NCBI GenBank assembly: GCA_928212115.1
Contig: CAKMRJ010003334.1
Coordinates: 37,827,335-37,891,334, forward strand
From: Lactuca virosa
Taxonomy: Eukaryota > Streptophyta > Magnoliopsida > Asterales > Asteraceae
Reading direction: 5' to 3'
Length of the DNA: 64,000 nucleotides
Position numbers and translations under genes: made by a program
In this document: piece by piece, positions 36,314 through 47,880 of the stretch
Layout of the letters: each line of letters starts with the position of its first letter
Numbering within the stretch: position 1 is the first letter of the stretch
Notes under the pieces: model-generated
Databases searched by the model: none
Told to the model about the DNA's origin: nothing
Seen by the model: the letters and a program-made list of their open reading frames with translations, nothing else

Positions 36314-38593
36314 TGTGACATCCCCTAATTTCTCGGCCAGAAAAGACCGATTTAATTTATGCTTTTTAAAATCAAATCAGAGAAATCTTTATAAAAGATG
36401 TTGCGGAATTTGTCCCCAAAACAAAATATGATAAAAGTTTGTCAAAACCTTTCTTTAAGAAATATATAATTTCATTTCATATCAAAACTTCGGGATGTCA
36501 TGTACCGATACAGACCAAAAGCATAAACAAGACATTATAAGCCTTTCAACAGTTATATACAACTACTAGCATATAATCCAAAAATCTCACGTCATCCTCC
36601 GACTATGCTCGGGGTCCACTACCTGTAACATAAAAAGCTGAGTGGGTCAGGCTTGGGATCCTGGTGAGCATATAGGGTTTTCAACCCACAATAATAATAA
36701 ACTTATTAAGTTCATCAATCAACAATAACCCTGATTACCCGTTCCCGTTATCCTCACTTTACGTCCCTAAACACTTTTCACAAGGGACCTAGCCTAAAGA
36801 ATATCATCGGGATGGACACTACTGCTAAGGGGTTTCCTCAGCCATACATGTCCTAAAGGCAACCATGAGGGGGATTGGAGTACAGCGAATGAACACCCAA
36901 GTTCATTAACACCTACAGGTTGCGGGCCTGCTAGCGTTTCCCACTAGACTGTCTAGAAAGTCCGTGGTCGTCATCCAAACTCCGCTAGATGACTGAATCA
37001 CAAATCACAACGAGGCCTTTCATCACTTTATTTCATCACACACCAACTATCTACAAATGTTCTACCCAACATATTTGTAGATAAAAATACATATACAGTT
37101 TAAAACTTGTATAAAACATCAACTCAACAGTCACCTCAAATAAACAATTAATATATTTACACATAGCACGTATTTTAAGGTAAATACTTCATATATATGT
37201 GTAAAATGAAAGTGACTATACACTCACTTGATTTGATGATAATCGGGCAGCAATTCGTTTCCTAAAACGTTCGTTTCTAATAAAACCGGGAGTTTTATTC
37301 AGAAACCGGGCTCTGCGAGGGTCGGGCTTCGAAACCGAAAAGATAAATTTTTCGGGCTTCTCGGACTCTTCGTGGCGTATTCTGGGGGTTATAATCGATA
37401 TCGGGGCTTTGGGGGATGTTAAGATGAAGAAAATATGGAAAAAAGGGCTAAAAGTGACAATTTCCCAATTATAGCCGAGAAGGCTCGCAAGACCCTTATA
37501 TTTATAGGAGGTCCGAAGGTCGGTTCAGGAGGGGAGTCATCAGGCGAGGACACGCGGCAGCAGGGCGAGGGTGCGCAGCACATGGCTCGCATGTGCGAAG
37601 GTCTCGGTGGCAACCGCTGATTGGACCGAGGTCTAGTCCGAGACTTCGGTCGTGGCTTCCTTCTGCGAGACTCGGACACGAGGAATAGGACACGCACCGG
37701 ACAGGCATTGGACCGCTTCAGATGACTCAGCAGCTCGGATGACTCAGCCATTTTTCGGACACGTGGCATGCTCTAAGCGAAGGTGACGTGGCCGAAGCCA
37801 CCTATGCGAAATTTCTCGGTTTTCGCGCCAAAACTTCTAAAATCCATAACTTTCGCATACGAGCTCCGTTTTTGACGTTATTTATATGCACGCGTAGGTA
37901 AAATTACGCTCTACAACTTTCGTTTAGACTTCGTTGGCTAATTTTGACTTTAATTTTTATCTTATTATTTTTAACAGACCGGGACAGGAAATCCGTTAAA
38001 AATTCATAACTTCTTCATCCGACGTCCGTTTTCGTCAGACTTTTTACCGTTGTGCTACTAATGACGAGACCTACGATTCTCGTTTAGGTCGTGTCGGCTA
38101 AAAATCACTCGATCTAAAATTCGAGTTTTTAGTTGTCTACTGCTAAGCTGAAACTTCGAAAAACCATAACTTCCTCATACGAAGTCAGATTTGGGCGTGC
38201 TTTTTATACCTACTCTCGGTTTAATGCTCACTAAGGCCAAAAAGTAGTTTATCGAAAACTCACTTTTTACGACATTCGGCCCCGTGCCGGTTTGCCGCGA
38301 AACTTCGACAGGTCATAACTTCTTCGTTATAACTCGGATTTCGGCATTCTTTATATATCCGTAATCCTTGTCACGCCCACTACAAGTTTCTTAACAGATA
38401 TCGGCTTTATCTAAAATTTAATTTTGACGCTCATTTTTATTCTTAATTAATTAAGCTCTAATAATTAAGCATAAAACACATAATTCACATAATATTCACA
38501 TAATTCCTTTTCATTTCTTCAAAATAAGTTACAAAGGTTAACCTAGACTATAATGTCAATATTAATGTCTAGCCTAGAAACACGGGCATTACA
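36314..38593 (-). mobile_element. Solo LTR, gypsy family B (copy B3)
   Basis: TGTGACATCC...GGGCATTACA; flanks tattc (36309-36313) and cattc (38594-38598) are a once-mutated target duplication. Donor-like AA|GTGAGTG at 37227 and a TAACAG-type acceptor ending at 36623 on the minus strand. Open frames around 37419-37769 are G+C-rich LTR sequence, not genes. Confidence 0.85.
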
Positions 38594-38978
38594 CATTCTT
38601 ATAGAATATTGTTGCTAATCCATTCTGATAGAAAAAATGCTAATTCATTATGAACGAATATTGTTGCCTTACTTTCCATTCTTCAGCAGGCTTCAAACCG
38701 ACTTTTCAATTGTTGCTGCCTTTACACATAGAATGTGTATGTACTCATCATCTCCAAAATCACAAATTACATCACATTTAGATGCTTGAAACCACAGTCG
38801 CATTCCAAGTGATAACGCAATCAAACAACTCATTATACATAATTTCATACCTCTTTTTCTGAGCAAATCAACCTCATTTGATAAACCATTAATAAATTCA
38901 ATCATAAAAAACTACTAGTAAAGACCGAAAATCATGATTCCCATTTAGAGGAACCAAAAATTCACACCATAAACATAC

Positions 38979-39130
38979 CATAGCAAGTTGTTTGATATCC
39001 TCTCTAGAACCAACATTCTGAAGGAAAACCAAAGAATGACTCACTTCATCAGCTACTTTTTTTTAGCAATGTTCACAAATAGCTCATCTGGCAGAATAAG
39101 ACGAGGTGGGACCTGTTTAATAGGTTTGAC
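38979..39130 (-). pseudogene. Possible reticulon-like exon fragment
   Basis: Minus-strand reading gives VKPIKQVPPRLILPDELFVN, then a frameshift at an A8 run, then VSHSLVFLQNVGSREDIKQL, followed by a donor-like ATG|GTATGT at 38978. The spacing and the 'LPDELFVN...LQNV..REDIKQL' pattern recall the start of the plant reticulon domain (family knowledge), but the rest of the domain is missing. It could be another gene fragment. Confidence 0.3.
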
Positions 39131-39366
39131 CGGATAAATTGACTAATGATACATAACCATATGTGCACGGAAGCGCTACTTTCACCACCGATTCCGCTTC
39201 TTCTTTGTTGATTCTCGACTCCAATCTCTCATCAAAAAGCTATTCGTAGTGTTTACTCGTTTCCAATCGAAAAACCTGCATAATCGGTCCAAAAAATTAT
39301 CAGAATTTAGACATACCAAAACCTTTTATACGATTTTGGATTTGATTGTGAAAATAAGAAACATAC

Positions 39367-39517
39367 CCAATCTAGAAGACAAATACAATCGTTTGTTGGA
39401 ACGTAACTATTGTTGTTCTTGCCACTCACGGTTTCTAACGCTAGAACTCCGAAGCTGTAAACATATGCTTTATCGCTCAAGTAACCCCAGAGTGCATACT
39501 CAGGTGCCATGTATCCT
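39367..39517 (-). pseudogene. Receptor-like kinase exon fragment (LRR-RLK kinase domain)
   Basis: One 151-nt exon with both splice signals: the acceptor TTTGCAG precedes it and GG|GTATGT ends it. It encodes GYMAPEYALWGYLSDKAYVY, then SFGVLALETVSGKNNNSYVP and LLDW, i.e. kinase subdomains VIII-IX. The usual Asp of the DVYSFG motif is Tyr here (AYVYSFG), which would damage a kinase. No neighbouring kinase exons were found, so this is an orphan or captured fragment. Confidence 0.7.
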
Positions 39518-39599
39518 CTGCAAATTGATCAATATCTCTTTAGCACAAAAAAATGGATTAAAGAAACAAATATGTCAACTATTTTTGCAAGTATTTGAA

Positions 39600-40584
39600 G
39601 TATTTGTAAAAAACTGACCACTCGTTGCTTTCTCTAACCGTCACATCATCCCCGCAACAATCGCTCATCGATGTTTTCTTTCTTGTTTCTTCATTTGAAA
39701 TTAATCACAGGTTCGATCATTGAGCCTTGGATTCAGGCATCAATGACGATCATTTGAGCCCTAAAATTACACCACACTTACACACTTCGATTGAGGTTTG
39801 TATGAGGTGTGCAGTCTAGTTTGAGAAAGAGGCCGACTAAGTGGAAGTGGTGACGGAGACGAAGAATAAGCAGCGGAGGAGACGAAGAAGAGGCAATCGG
39901 CGATGGAAACATGAGTTGTTGTGTGAGGGTGGAGGTTGACGTTTCTTGTGGTGGTGGTGTAGGGTTTAAAGCATTAAGCAAATTACCTAAATTAAAGGGT
40001 TAATGATTTAGTTATTTAATTACCAAAATTAATTAATAAGTAAGATTACAATTTTAGCCTTATTTATGTTTTTGAAATGATTGGCCCACATTAATCGTTA
40101 CATTCACGCAATTATTAGTTAGAATACTTGAACCTAGCTCTTATGTATATAACCATCAAAATTGACTTTATTTTGATTAAAAAACACAATTTTCTTTCAT
40201 TGTTAACTTCTTCTTATTGCTTTTGAACTCATATTATTATTTATTTCATGATTCATCATCAACATCTATGTATTTCGAATGTGTTGTTTTATTAGACCTC
40301 TACTTAGCTTCGTAACTTCCACCTAATCCTACCTTATGTATATTTGCATGGTTTTTTTATCGATTATAGAAAGTGATTTATTGAGTTTTTGAATAAACAT
40401 TTTCAATCTTTCACTATAGTTTTCTATATTAAATTATTTCAATAGAGACCTACAAGTCGTTGGTAAAATATTCTTATACACATTTTGTAGTGCAAATTTT
40501 ACCTTATATAACTACATAATAAATATATACAAAGCCTATCATAAGCTCTATGTAGTTTTTTATTGTTCTATATCTAATATTAGT

Positions 40585-40590
<6 letters not shown>
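39600..40590. other. Intergenic; no convincing gene
   Basis: A 67-codon minus-strand frame at 39778-39981, rich in Pro, Ser and Thr, lies at the left of an A+T-rich stretch. It might be the 5' exon of a lost gene but nothing identifies it. Confidence 0.4.

Positions 40591-40670
<80 letters not shown>
40591..40670. repeat. Compound microsatellite (TA)n(GA)n
   Basis: About 46 bp of TA followed by about 33 bp of GA. Confidence 0.9.
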
Positions 40671-40672
<2 letters not shown>

Positions 40673-41384
40673 ACAATCTAGACATATTATATACACCCAT
40701 TTTAATTGTTTGGAACCGTGGAACGTGGTTCTTATATACAAACACTACACTTAGATGTTTGTTTAAAAAAAACTCTCCATTTCACTTTTTGCTGCGTGAC
40801 GCAACACACGCGCAACATTTTCCCTCTCGCAACCGTTTGTTTTTTGGAAGGCTTCAGACTACAAAATATTTGTGCGTGTTCTGCAGGACGCAGCACTTGA
40901 CTTGTCTCTTCAAACCTCTCCAGATTTTGTTTTTAAACTTTGAGTTTTTTTTTTAAAAAAACTTTGATTTACGGATTTGATACAATTTCTTTTTATAGTT
41001 TCTATGATTTTTAATAACTTGATTTTTTTTAAGAAAAACTTTGATTTTTTACCGTTTCTGTTAATAATATTTTCAACTTCGGTTGCATCTTTTTTAACAT
41101 GTGTAATTTTTTACGAACTTTGTAGACATTGTTTACATTATTTTCTTATTTTTTTATTAATTTATTTTTATGTTTTTTAAAGTTAGTTTTTTTTTTCTAG
41201 AATAAACTTGATAACTTCTTTTACATTTTTTTAGATTTTTTTAGAAATTTTATACTTTTGTTTTTTTACATTTTCTTTTTAGTATTCTTTCAATGTTTTA
41301 AGACTATAATTATTAAATATTCGGTATTGAGAACTATTTTCCGTTTATAAGATTAGTTTATTTACATTTCAGTTTACTGCAAGA
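40671..41384. other. Intergenic, T-rich; no gene seen
   Basis: Poly(T) tracts and chance frames only. Confidence 0.5.
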
Positions 41385-42389
41385 GTCTGCAGATGTTAAA
41401 AAAACAAACATGTTTCTTATTACAGGCTGTAGCCATTTGGTCCACATCTTCTGTTGCAGAGGGTTGCAAAAGTGGTCCGCGGACTTCATTAATTTTTGTT
41501 TCGAAAAAACAAACAACACTTTAATGTTAAATAGTAATCCACTGATCCTTGTGTACCGACTTCAACCAAGGTGATCCTATAAACTCATATTCATAAAAAA
41601 ATCGCTTTTAGTTTTTTTTTTTTTTTGTGCGTGTTCTCAACCCAAATCACTTCTTAAGCAATCATTTCTTTTTATTATTAACATCCATACCCACAACGCA
41701 TAACAGTTCCCACAAAATAACCCCTTTAAAAACATCCATGAAGGTTGATAACCTTCTTGCATCCTTTTATCCAACCCTGCATCACTCCTTCAAAACAAAC
41801 ACAAAACTTGATAACCTTTAATACATATTTTTTTGGCCCTCCTACATTGGAAACACTAACTTCAATTCTAAATTCCTCCTCACCTGTACTATAAGTTATC
41901 TAAGGTGTTGTTTGTTTTTTCCAGAGGTAAATGTCCGAAGTTTGCATACTACATATGTAGACCTCTACAGTAGATGAGGTGGACCAAACATCTGCAGTCT
42001 GAAAGAAGATTGTTTTTTAACGTCTACAAGTTGTTAAAATAAACTAAAATATAAATAATTTTTTTTTAAATTTAAAAATACTTTATTCGATAATTTTATA
42101 ACTTTATTCTAAATAGTTAACAAATCTATATCAAATTTTATGTATATTGTTTAAAAAATGAAAATAAAATGGTACAAATTAACAAATATATTTGATAAAA
42201 ACCAAAAAGTGTTGGTGGCAAAGTTATACCTAAAAAATGTAATTAAGGGTTATATAATTTAACACATAAAATGTGTGGAAATAAACTTTGATTTTAAAAT
42301 GAAAGTCTTCAAAATTTTCATTTACTTTTATTCAATTAAATCCATTAGAACTTACCATAAATATTTTTCCTAAGAAATGTATAATACTG

Positions 42390-42452
<63 letters not shown>

Positions 42453-42701
42453 AATTTCGCACAAAAAAATATAAGGCAATATTAGAAGTATTTTCATTTG
42501 GCACAAAAAGATAATACAATATTAGAATTATTTTCATACCTATATAAGCAACTACAATGACCATTATCATAATTAAATATTTATGTATAAATTTGTCACA
42601 CAAGTCATGGTTGTGTTGTTAAACTTTTTCTTAAAGTAGTGTAACTTTTTTTTTCCAAATTTGTTTATCATATATAAAGTTAGAATAAATTAAAGTTTTA
42701 A

Positions 42702-42745
<44 letters not shown>

Positions 42746-43100
42746 GGCTAGAAGATGTATGAAGAAGTTAGAAGACTCTAATCCACATCTGCACCAAGAA
42801 GATGTCACACAGACCTTTTTAGGTATGTAGTCTTCTAAAAAAATAACAGTCTGCAAAAGTTAATGTCTGCATGTGGTCTGCACGGTGCAGACAAAAGAAT
42901 CCAAAAAGATCTACATGCAAAAAATAAACACCACTTAAGTGTTTAACACTTAGGTGTTGTTTGTTTTGGAAGTGGTTAAATGTCTTTTGTCTTTTTCCAT
43001 GTTTGTGGAAGAAGACGTGCACTTGAGAAACGTCTACCCGTCAGAAGCAAAAAAGTGCTCAAAAAGTACTTTTGTAGAAAAAACAAACGAGGCCTTACTA
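41385..43100. mobile_element. Cluster of about four related MITE fragments (hAT-like ends)
   Basis: The outer end aggtgttgtttgtttttt occurs at 41901 (plus). Its inverse, aaaaaacaaacaacactt, ends near 41524, and the interiors of 41385-41527 and 41901-42035 are reverse-complement relatives (both have tggtccacat/gtggaccaaa and tctgcag words). A third (about 42765-42937) ends ataaacaccactta, and a fourth (42950-43098) starts aggtgttgtttgttttgg and ends aaacaaacgaggcct. (TA)n runs at 42395-42447 and 42702-42745 lie among them. Assignment to hAT is by the look of the ends only. Confidence 0.5.
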
Positions 43101-44019
43101 TCTAACGATGTAACATTTTCTTTTGAAGGAATGGTGTGCTTAACTTGTAATTTGCAAGTTTAACTGTTTAAGCATTTAGACTACAAAAAACACGAGAGAC
43201 CTTAAAAAACATATTGTTGGTTGGGTCACAATGACATTAGCCTTTTAATAAAATTGTATTTTATTTTTCATTAAATATGATATTTTAAACAACATGTGCT
43301 TTGAAAATCAGTTACACCGTTATAATCCTTACAAGGTTTTTACTAAATAGAGCGGATGTAAAATCCTAGTTTTTTCTAAACAAAAATATATTTCTATAGG
43401 TTTTGTTAAATTGTAACGGTTTCATTTAAGAAAGAAAAACAAAATAAAAATATATCATTACTTTAAGACTAATTATAGTAAACACGACGTGAGATGATAA
43501 AGATGATGTGGCATTTTTTTACCACTATGAATACCACATCCTAAATAAGATATAAGACAAAAAAAAATGTCGAACTCAACACATACATGTCGTTTCTCTC
43601 TCATTTCTCCCATTTTTTTTGCACACTCTCTTTTCTCCATTGTTATAGTAAAATTAACAACACTCATTTTTCACTGTAAATAATTACATAAGGCAATAAC
43701 CATACTCTCTTCCCTACCACATAGGCGTCATATAGGTATCATGTCAATTTTAATACACAAAGTGCGGTTCTTTGTCACACACTAGGTGCAGAAACCATGG
43801 TAGAGAGAGAGAGAGAGAGAGTGAGAGAGAATTAGCAGCGCGCAGCCAAATCATATTCGAAACCACATGGTGAGGGCGGTGTTCCTACCAGGTGAGGTGG
43901 CAAACCACACTTGAAACTGCACCCAAACTCTCAATTCTAATATTATCGTAAATCCTAGATGAAGCCTAAAGGTAGCTAAGAGGTCTCCATGATAAAATTG
44001 ACTCCATTCGCTATCTAAA
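43101..44019. other. Intergenic; no gene seen
   Basis: Contains a (GA)n microsatellite at about 43801-43830. Confidence 0.5.
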
Positions 44020-44428
44020 ATAGGGGTGGAATTGGTATGATACCAATTCATTTTTCTTTAAACCATATACCGTACCAACTATAATTTGTATAAAAAAATT
44101 GTTACCGGTACCGTACCAAGTATACCAATTTATTCAGTTACCAACAACTTTGGTTGGTACAAATTGGTAATGGTATATATACCAACTTCTTTTAATTTTC
44201 TATTGTAAGATTTAAAAATAAGCAAACATCAGGATTTTGATGTTTAGTATAGAAATTAGTTACGTAGTTCTTTTAGTTTACAAAAGAATTTTACTGAAGT
44301 AACGTTAAAGTAATGTTTTAATTTTGTGTTTTAACGTGGTAATAACTATCGACTAATACGTTCAAATGACTAATATAATGTTATTAAAACTGTAAACACT
44401 AAACACAATTAACAGTTGAAATATACGC

Positions 44429-44433
<5 letters not shown>

Positions 44434-44491
<58 letters not shown>
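44434..44491. repeat. (TA)n microsatellite
   Basis: About 58 bp of TA, abutting the Helitron start. Confidence 0.9.
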
Positions 44492-44492
<1 letters not shown>

Positions 44493-44494
<2 letters not shown>

Positions 44495-44918
44495 TTCCTT
44501 ATTCTAATAAAAGAATAATTTTATTTTCCTTTTGACATGTGTCACCATATTAAACCTCCTAATTAATGCATATTTTTTTTTGTTATGTGTTACCTTATTA
44601 TGTCTCTTAATTAATGCATGTCACTTGTCAATCTATTGATTTTGTATTTTAAATTTCAAATTTTAAATTTCTCACTCTAATTACATTAAATTAATAACAT
44701 TAGGATAAAAATTAAAATAAAATTAATACAAATTATAAAGTGATGTAATTTTATATATTTATTTAAATCAATGATTATAATTTTATAGAACTAAAATATC
44801 TCTTAATTAATAATTTATTTAAAATAATTTATTTAAAATAAATAATTAATAATTTTGAATTTATATTATAAAAGTTTAATTAATTTTGTAACCGTGGTTC
44901 CCACAGGTTATAAACTAG
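44493..44918 (+). mobile_element. Short non-autonomous Helitron
   Basis: Starts TCTTCCTTATTCTAATAAAA and ends with a short hairpin (gtgg/ccac in accgtggttcccacagg) about 10 bases before CTAG at 44915-44918, inserted next to T. TC...CTRR ends, a 3' hairpin and no target duplication are Helitron hallmarks. About 426 bp, no coding sequence. Confidence 0.65.
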
Positions 44919-45110
44919 TATATAATAAATGAATTGGTTGGTACAGTATTATCATGGTATTCAAACTTTTGTATCATTACCGTACCAACATTGATCAATT
45001 TGTACGATACTATCAACCAAACATGTTGACTACCAAATATATTGGTTACCAAGTTTCTTGGTTCGGTTGATAACATGTTGTTTTTTCATGGTACAATTTT
45101 GTTTGTCCTA

Positions 45111-45468
45111 ATCTAAAATGAATACTTTGCTAAAATAACGATATGTTGGGCATGTTTGGTAAAAATAGTTGGTAGCGGATAGCTACTAGCTCATAGCGTT
45201 TTGTTAAACGCTACGTCAAGTAGCATTTGAATTTTGAGTGTTTAGTTTAAATTAAACCTAGAAGCTTGTAGTGTGAAACGAGACTTTCTGTTGAAAATTG
45301 AGAGATTTGTCGAAGGCATAATTAAACACTATCGTTGTGTTTTCTTGCGTTTGAAATATCTTAGATTATCTTCTATCTATTTATGTGAAATCGTAACCGC
45401 AACGTATATTCCGAATCACTAGGGCAATTTCTAAAAGCTCCTCGGCATTCGCCCTTCACCACCTCTAT
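45111..45468 (+). promoter_or_regulatory. Upstream region of the 5'-nucleotidase gene
   Basis: Contains a piece resembling a small transposon end (gggcatgtttggtaaaa near 45147). No clear TATA box was found. The 5' untranslated leader must lie directly before the ATG at 45469. Confidence 0.4.
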
Positions 45469-47476
45469 ATGTCTCTGAGTTGCTTCCGTCTACACGCCAT
45501 TCTGACAATTCGCTACATTTCCCATCGTCTCAATCTCTCTCACTCCAATTCCAGGTATTGCAATCTTCAGTCCACAGAACAAGTCTTGCCTCTTTCATAT
45601 ATGCTACAATGCATGTACAGGAAGTTATATCTACGTTGCTGATTTTATGCTTCTTTTTGCTAATTTTTAGGGTTCGTTGTAGTAAGAGGAACATGAGTCA
45701 AGCTGAAATGGTAAAAATGGTTAATGGTTCCAACTGCTGTTCGTCTAAGGTAGTCATCAATGATCCCAAGTTGCTTCATCAGAAAAAAACAGCTATTCGC
45801 CTTGCCGGACCCTCGAAATTCCAGGTTTTTTACTCGAAACCCTTTCGATATTTGGGGCTTTTTACTATACTTGTTGCGTTAATCATGAGTTGTCACCAGT
45901 TTTCTTGATCTTTATTCTTCTACTGAAATGCTGATGCATGCAAGCCGTTTTTCCCTTCCTAGATTTAATGCTTATTGATCTAACTTTTTGCAATTATTTC
46001 ATTGTTTAAACTGTAGGTTATTGCAGATTTTGACAACACACTGACAAAGTTTTGGGTTGATGGATTTAAAGGACACTGTATGTTTGTGATTTATTAAAAA
46101 ATTTGAATGAGTAACACTGTAACACATTCATTATTGTTATTATGTGTTTGCTGTGCAATTAAACTATTGTCTAATTGCAATTGTAGCTAGTCACGCCCTC
46201 CTGCAACAGGAGAATCCTGAGTACAATGCAAAGAGAGATGAGTTATTCAACTACTATCATCCTTTAGAATTTGACCCTGAAATTCCAATTGATGAAAAAA
46301 CAAAGCTCATGGAAGAGTGGTATCTACATTTCCATTTCTAAGTACTTCAAGATAAATATAATAAAATACTAAAGCTAAACCATTCTTTTATAACTCAATG
46401 TAGGTGGGGTAAGACCCATAGTCTCCTTATTGAAGGTGGCCTTACATATGATGCAATAAGAAACTCTGTAGCTGGTGCCATGATTGCTTTCAGAGAAGGT
46501 GTAGTTGAGCTTTTTGAGTTTTTAGAGGCAAGTTTTGACATTTTCCTTCCCATCTTAGCATCATTTGAAGGGTTTCTTTAATAGTAAAGTAATCTCAATT
46601 CTTTTAAATCTGCAGGAGAGAGATGTCCCAATTCTTATATTTTCTGCAGGTCTAGCAGATATTATTGAGGAGGTAAGTTAACCAATTAGCAAAGCTAATA
46701 TTGAAATATAGAGCTAATGCTTCTAATTTATAACTATGATCATCTCAATTTCATCAGGTTCTTCGTCAGAAACTTCATAGAACTTTCAAAAATGTTAAGA
46801 TTGTATCAAACCGGATGAAATTTGACGAGAATGGTAACCTAGTTTCTTTTACAGGTATATTCTTGATTCATGGTTTAAATAATAAGATTGGATTGGTTTT
46901 GTTTCTTTAAAAGTATGAAACTTTATGGTTGTTTCAGGGAAGTTGATTCATAGTTTAAATAAGAATGAGCATGCTCTTGATATGGCTGCTTCTTTACATG
47001 ATAACTTGGGTGAAATCGATGAGCATGATGTGATCGATAGTGCCTCTGTGAAAAAGAGAACCAATGTGCTACTTCTTGGTGATCACATGGGAGACTTGAG
47101 AATGTCTGATGGTTTGAACTATGAAACCCGCATTTCTGTGGGATTTTTGTAAGTTTTAAAACAAACATGAGTTTGATTTCCATAATTCCACATGTGCACT
47201 TTACTTTAAAGTTTGAATGAATATTTTCTTGATTGTATTGTTGACTTTTTGCAGGAATAATAACATTGAGAACTCTCTTGATAACTACCGGAAAGGCTAT
47301 GACATTGTTTATCTGGTGAGTGTGAATGTTCTGTTTCTTGTGAAAATTGAAATATATTTTTTTTTTCTGGATAGGTTTTTAAAATTAAATATAAATGTTG
47401 GTTTGTGCAGGATGATGCACCAATGTCGGGGGTGGTGAAGTTGGTCTCAGAACTATTTTCTTCTGCAAGTGATTAA
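45469..47476 (+). CDS. HAD-family cytosolic 5'-nucleotidase III-like (pyrimidine/7-methylguanosine monophosphate 5'-nucleotidase)
   Basis: Dephosphorylates nucleoside 5'-monophosphates (UMPH-1/NT5C3 family), a step in nucleotide salvage and turnover. Ten exons join in frame: 45469-45554, 45671-45824, 46017-46077, 46187-46319, 46404-46527, 46616-46672, 46758-46854, 46938-47148, 47255-47315, 47411-47476. They total 1050 nt, or 349 aa. HAD motif I is DFDNTLT (D84, D86 nucleophile/acid), motif II Ser is S196 in FSAGLAD, and motif IV is GDHMGD (D286, D290). SSHALLQQENPEY and EEWWGKTH are typical of the family. Residues 1-29, from a separate small exon, are rich in Arg, Ser and Leu without acids, so they could target an organelle; an internal Met at residue 37 or so is an alternative start. 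All introns are GT-AG except intron 5, which starts GC. It lies tail to tail with the NUP1 gene. Confidence 0.93.
46528..46615 (+). other. GC-AG intron in the nucleotidase gene
   Basis: The exon ends TTAGAG and the intron starts gcaagt, the standard consensus of GC-type donors. Only this junction keeps the frame into GAGAGAGATGTC (FEFLE then ERDVP). The nearby gttttg would shift the frame. Confidence 0.8.
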
Positions 47477-47880
47477 AGTTATGGCAAAGGATGAGGTAGA
47501 AGAAGAAGCATATGGTGTTGTATTTCTGAGATTTTCTCATTATTCTAGCAATCCTTTGACTCTATGATACTTGTTATTATTGCCTTCTTTTAGGAGGATA
47601 AGGGGATGTGTAGTTTTCACCCCCTTCTAATCATTGTGGATAAACCGCTTAGCAATTGTATGACAAAATAAAATTATCTAGCTTTTGGGCAATATAGTAG
47701 GATTATGGGACAACCTTATCTTGTGTTGCACATGACCTTTTTACAACAACAATGGGGTAATGGGGAGATAATATGTATCCTCCATTTGAGGGTAGAGAGA
47801 CTGCTCCTATAGATGACCTCAAAGTTCTCGAATGGAGAGCAACCTCTTGAATAGTTAAAATCAATCAATAAACATAATTT
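47477..47880 (+). other. 3' untranslated/downstream region of the nucleotidase gene
   Basis: No coding sequence. An AATAAA-like aaaataaaat lies near 47665. Confidence 0.5.

Larger units (their letters stand above)
44020..45110. repeat. Interspersed repeat with GGTACC-like motifs, split by a Helitron
   Basis: Starts aggggtggaattggtatg and is filled with variants of accgtaccaac and ttggtac on both sides of the insertion (44030-44190 and 44930-45110). It is probably a noncoding transposon derivative; the family is not identified. Confidence 0.45.

Noticed and set aside
37419..37769. Open frames on both strands in a G+C-rich stretch
   Set aside because: Lies wholly inside solo LTR B3; no protein family resemblance and not conserved in B1 or B4.
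38693..38905. 70-codon minus-strand frame next to the reticulon-like fragment
   Set aside because: No family recognised and no convincing splice link to the fragment; it could be more captured exon sequence, but I cannot support it.
42370..42603. 77-codon frame with an Ile-Tyr repeat
   Set aside because: Translation of a (TA)n microsatellite.
45480..45908. Unspliced 142-codon frame starting MLPSTRHSDN
   Set aside because: A different frame from the nucleotidase first exon that runs through intron 1; the spliced model gives one continuous frame with family motifs.
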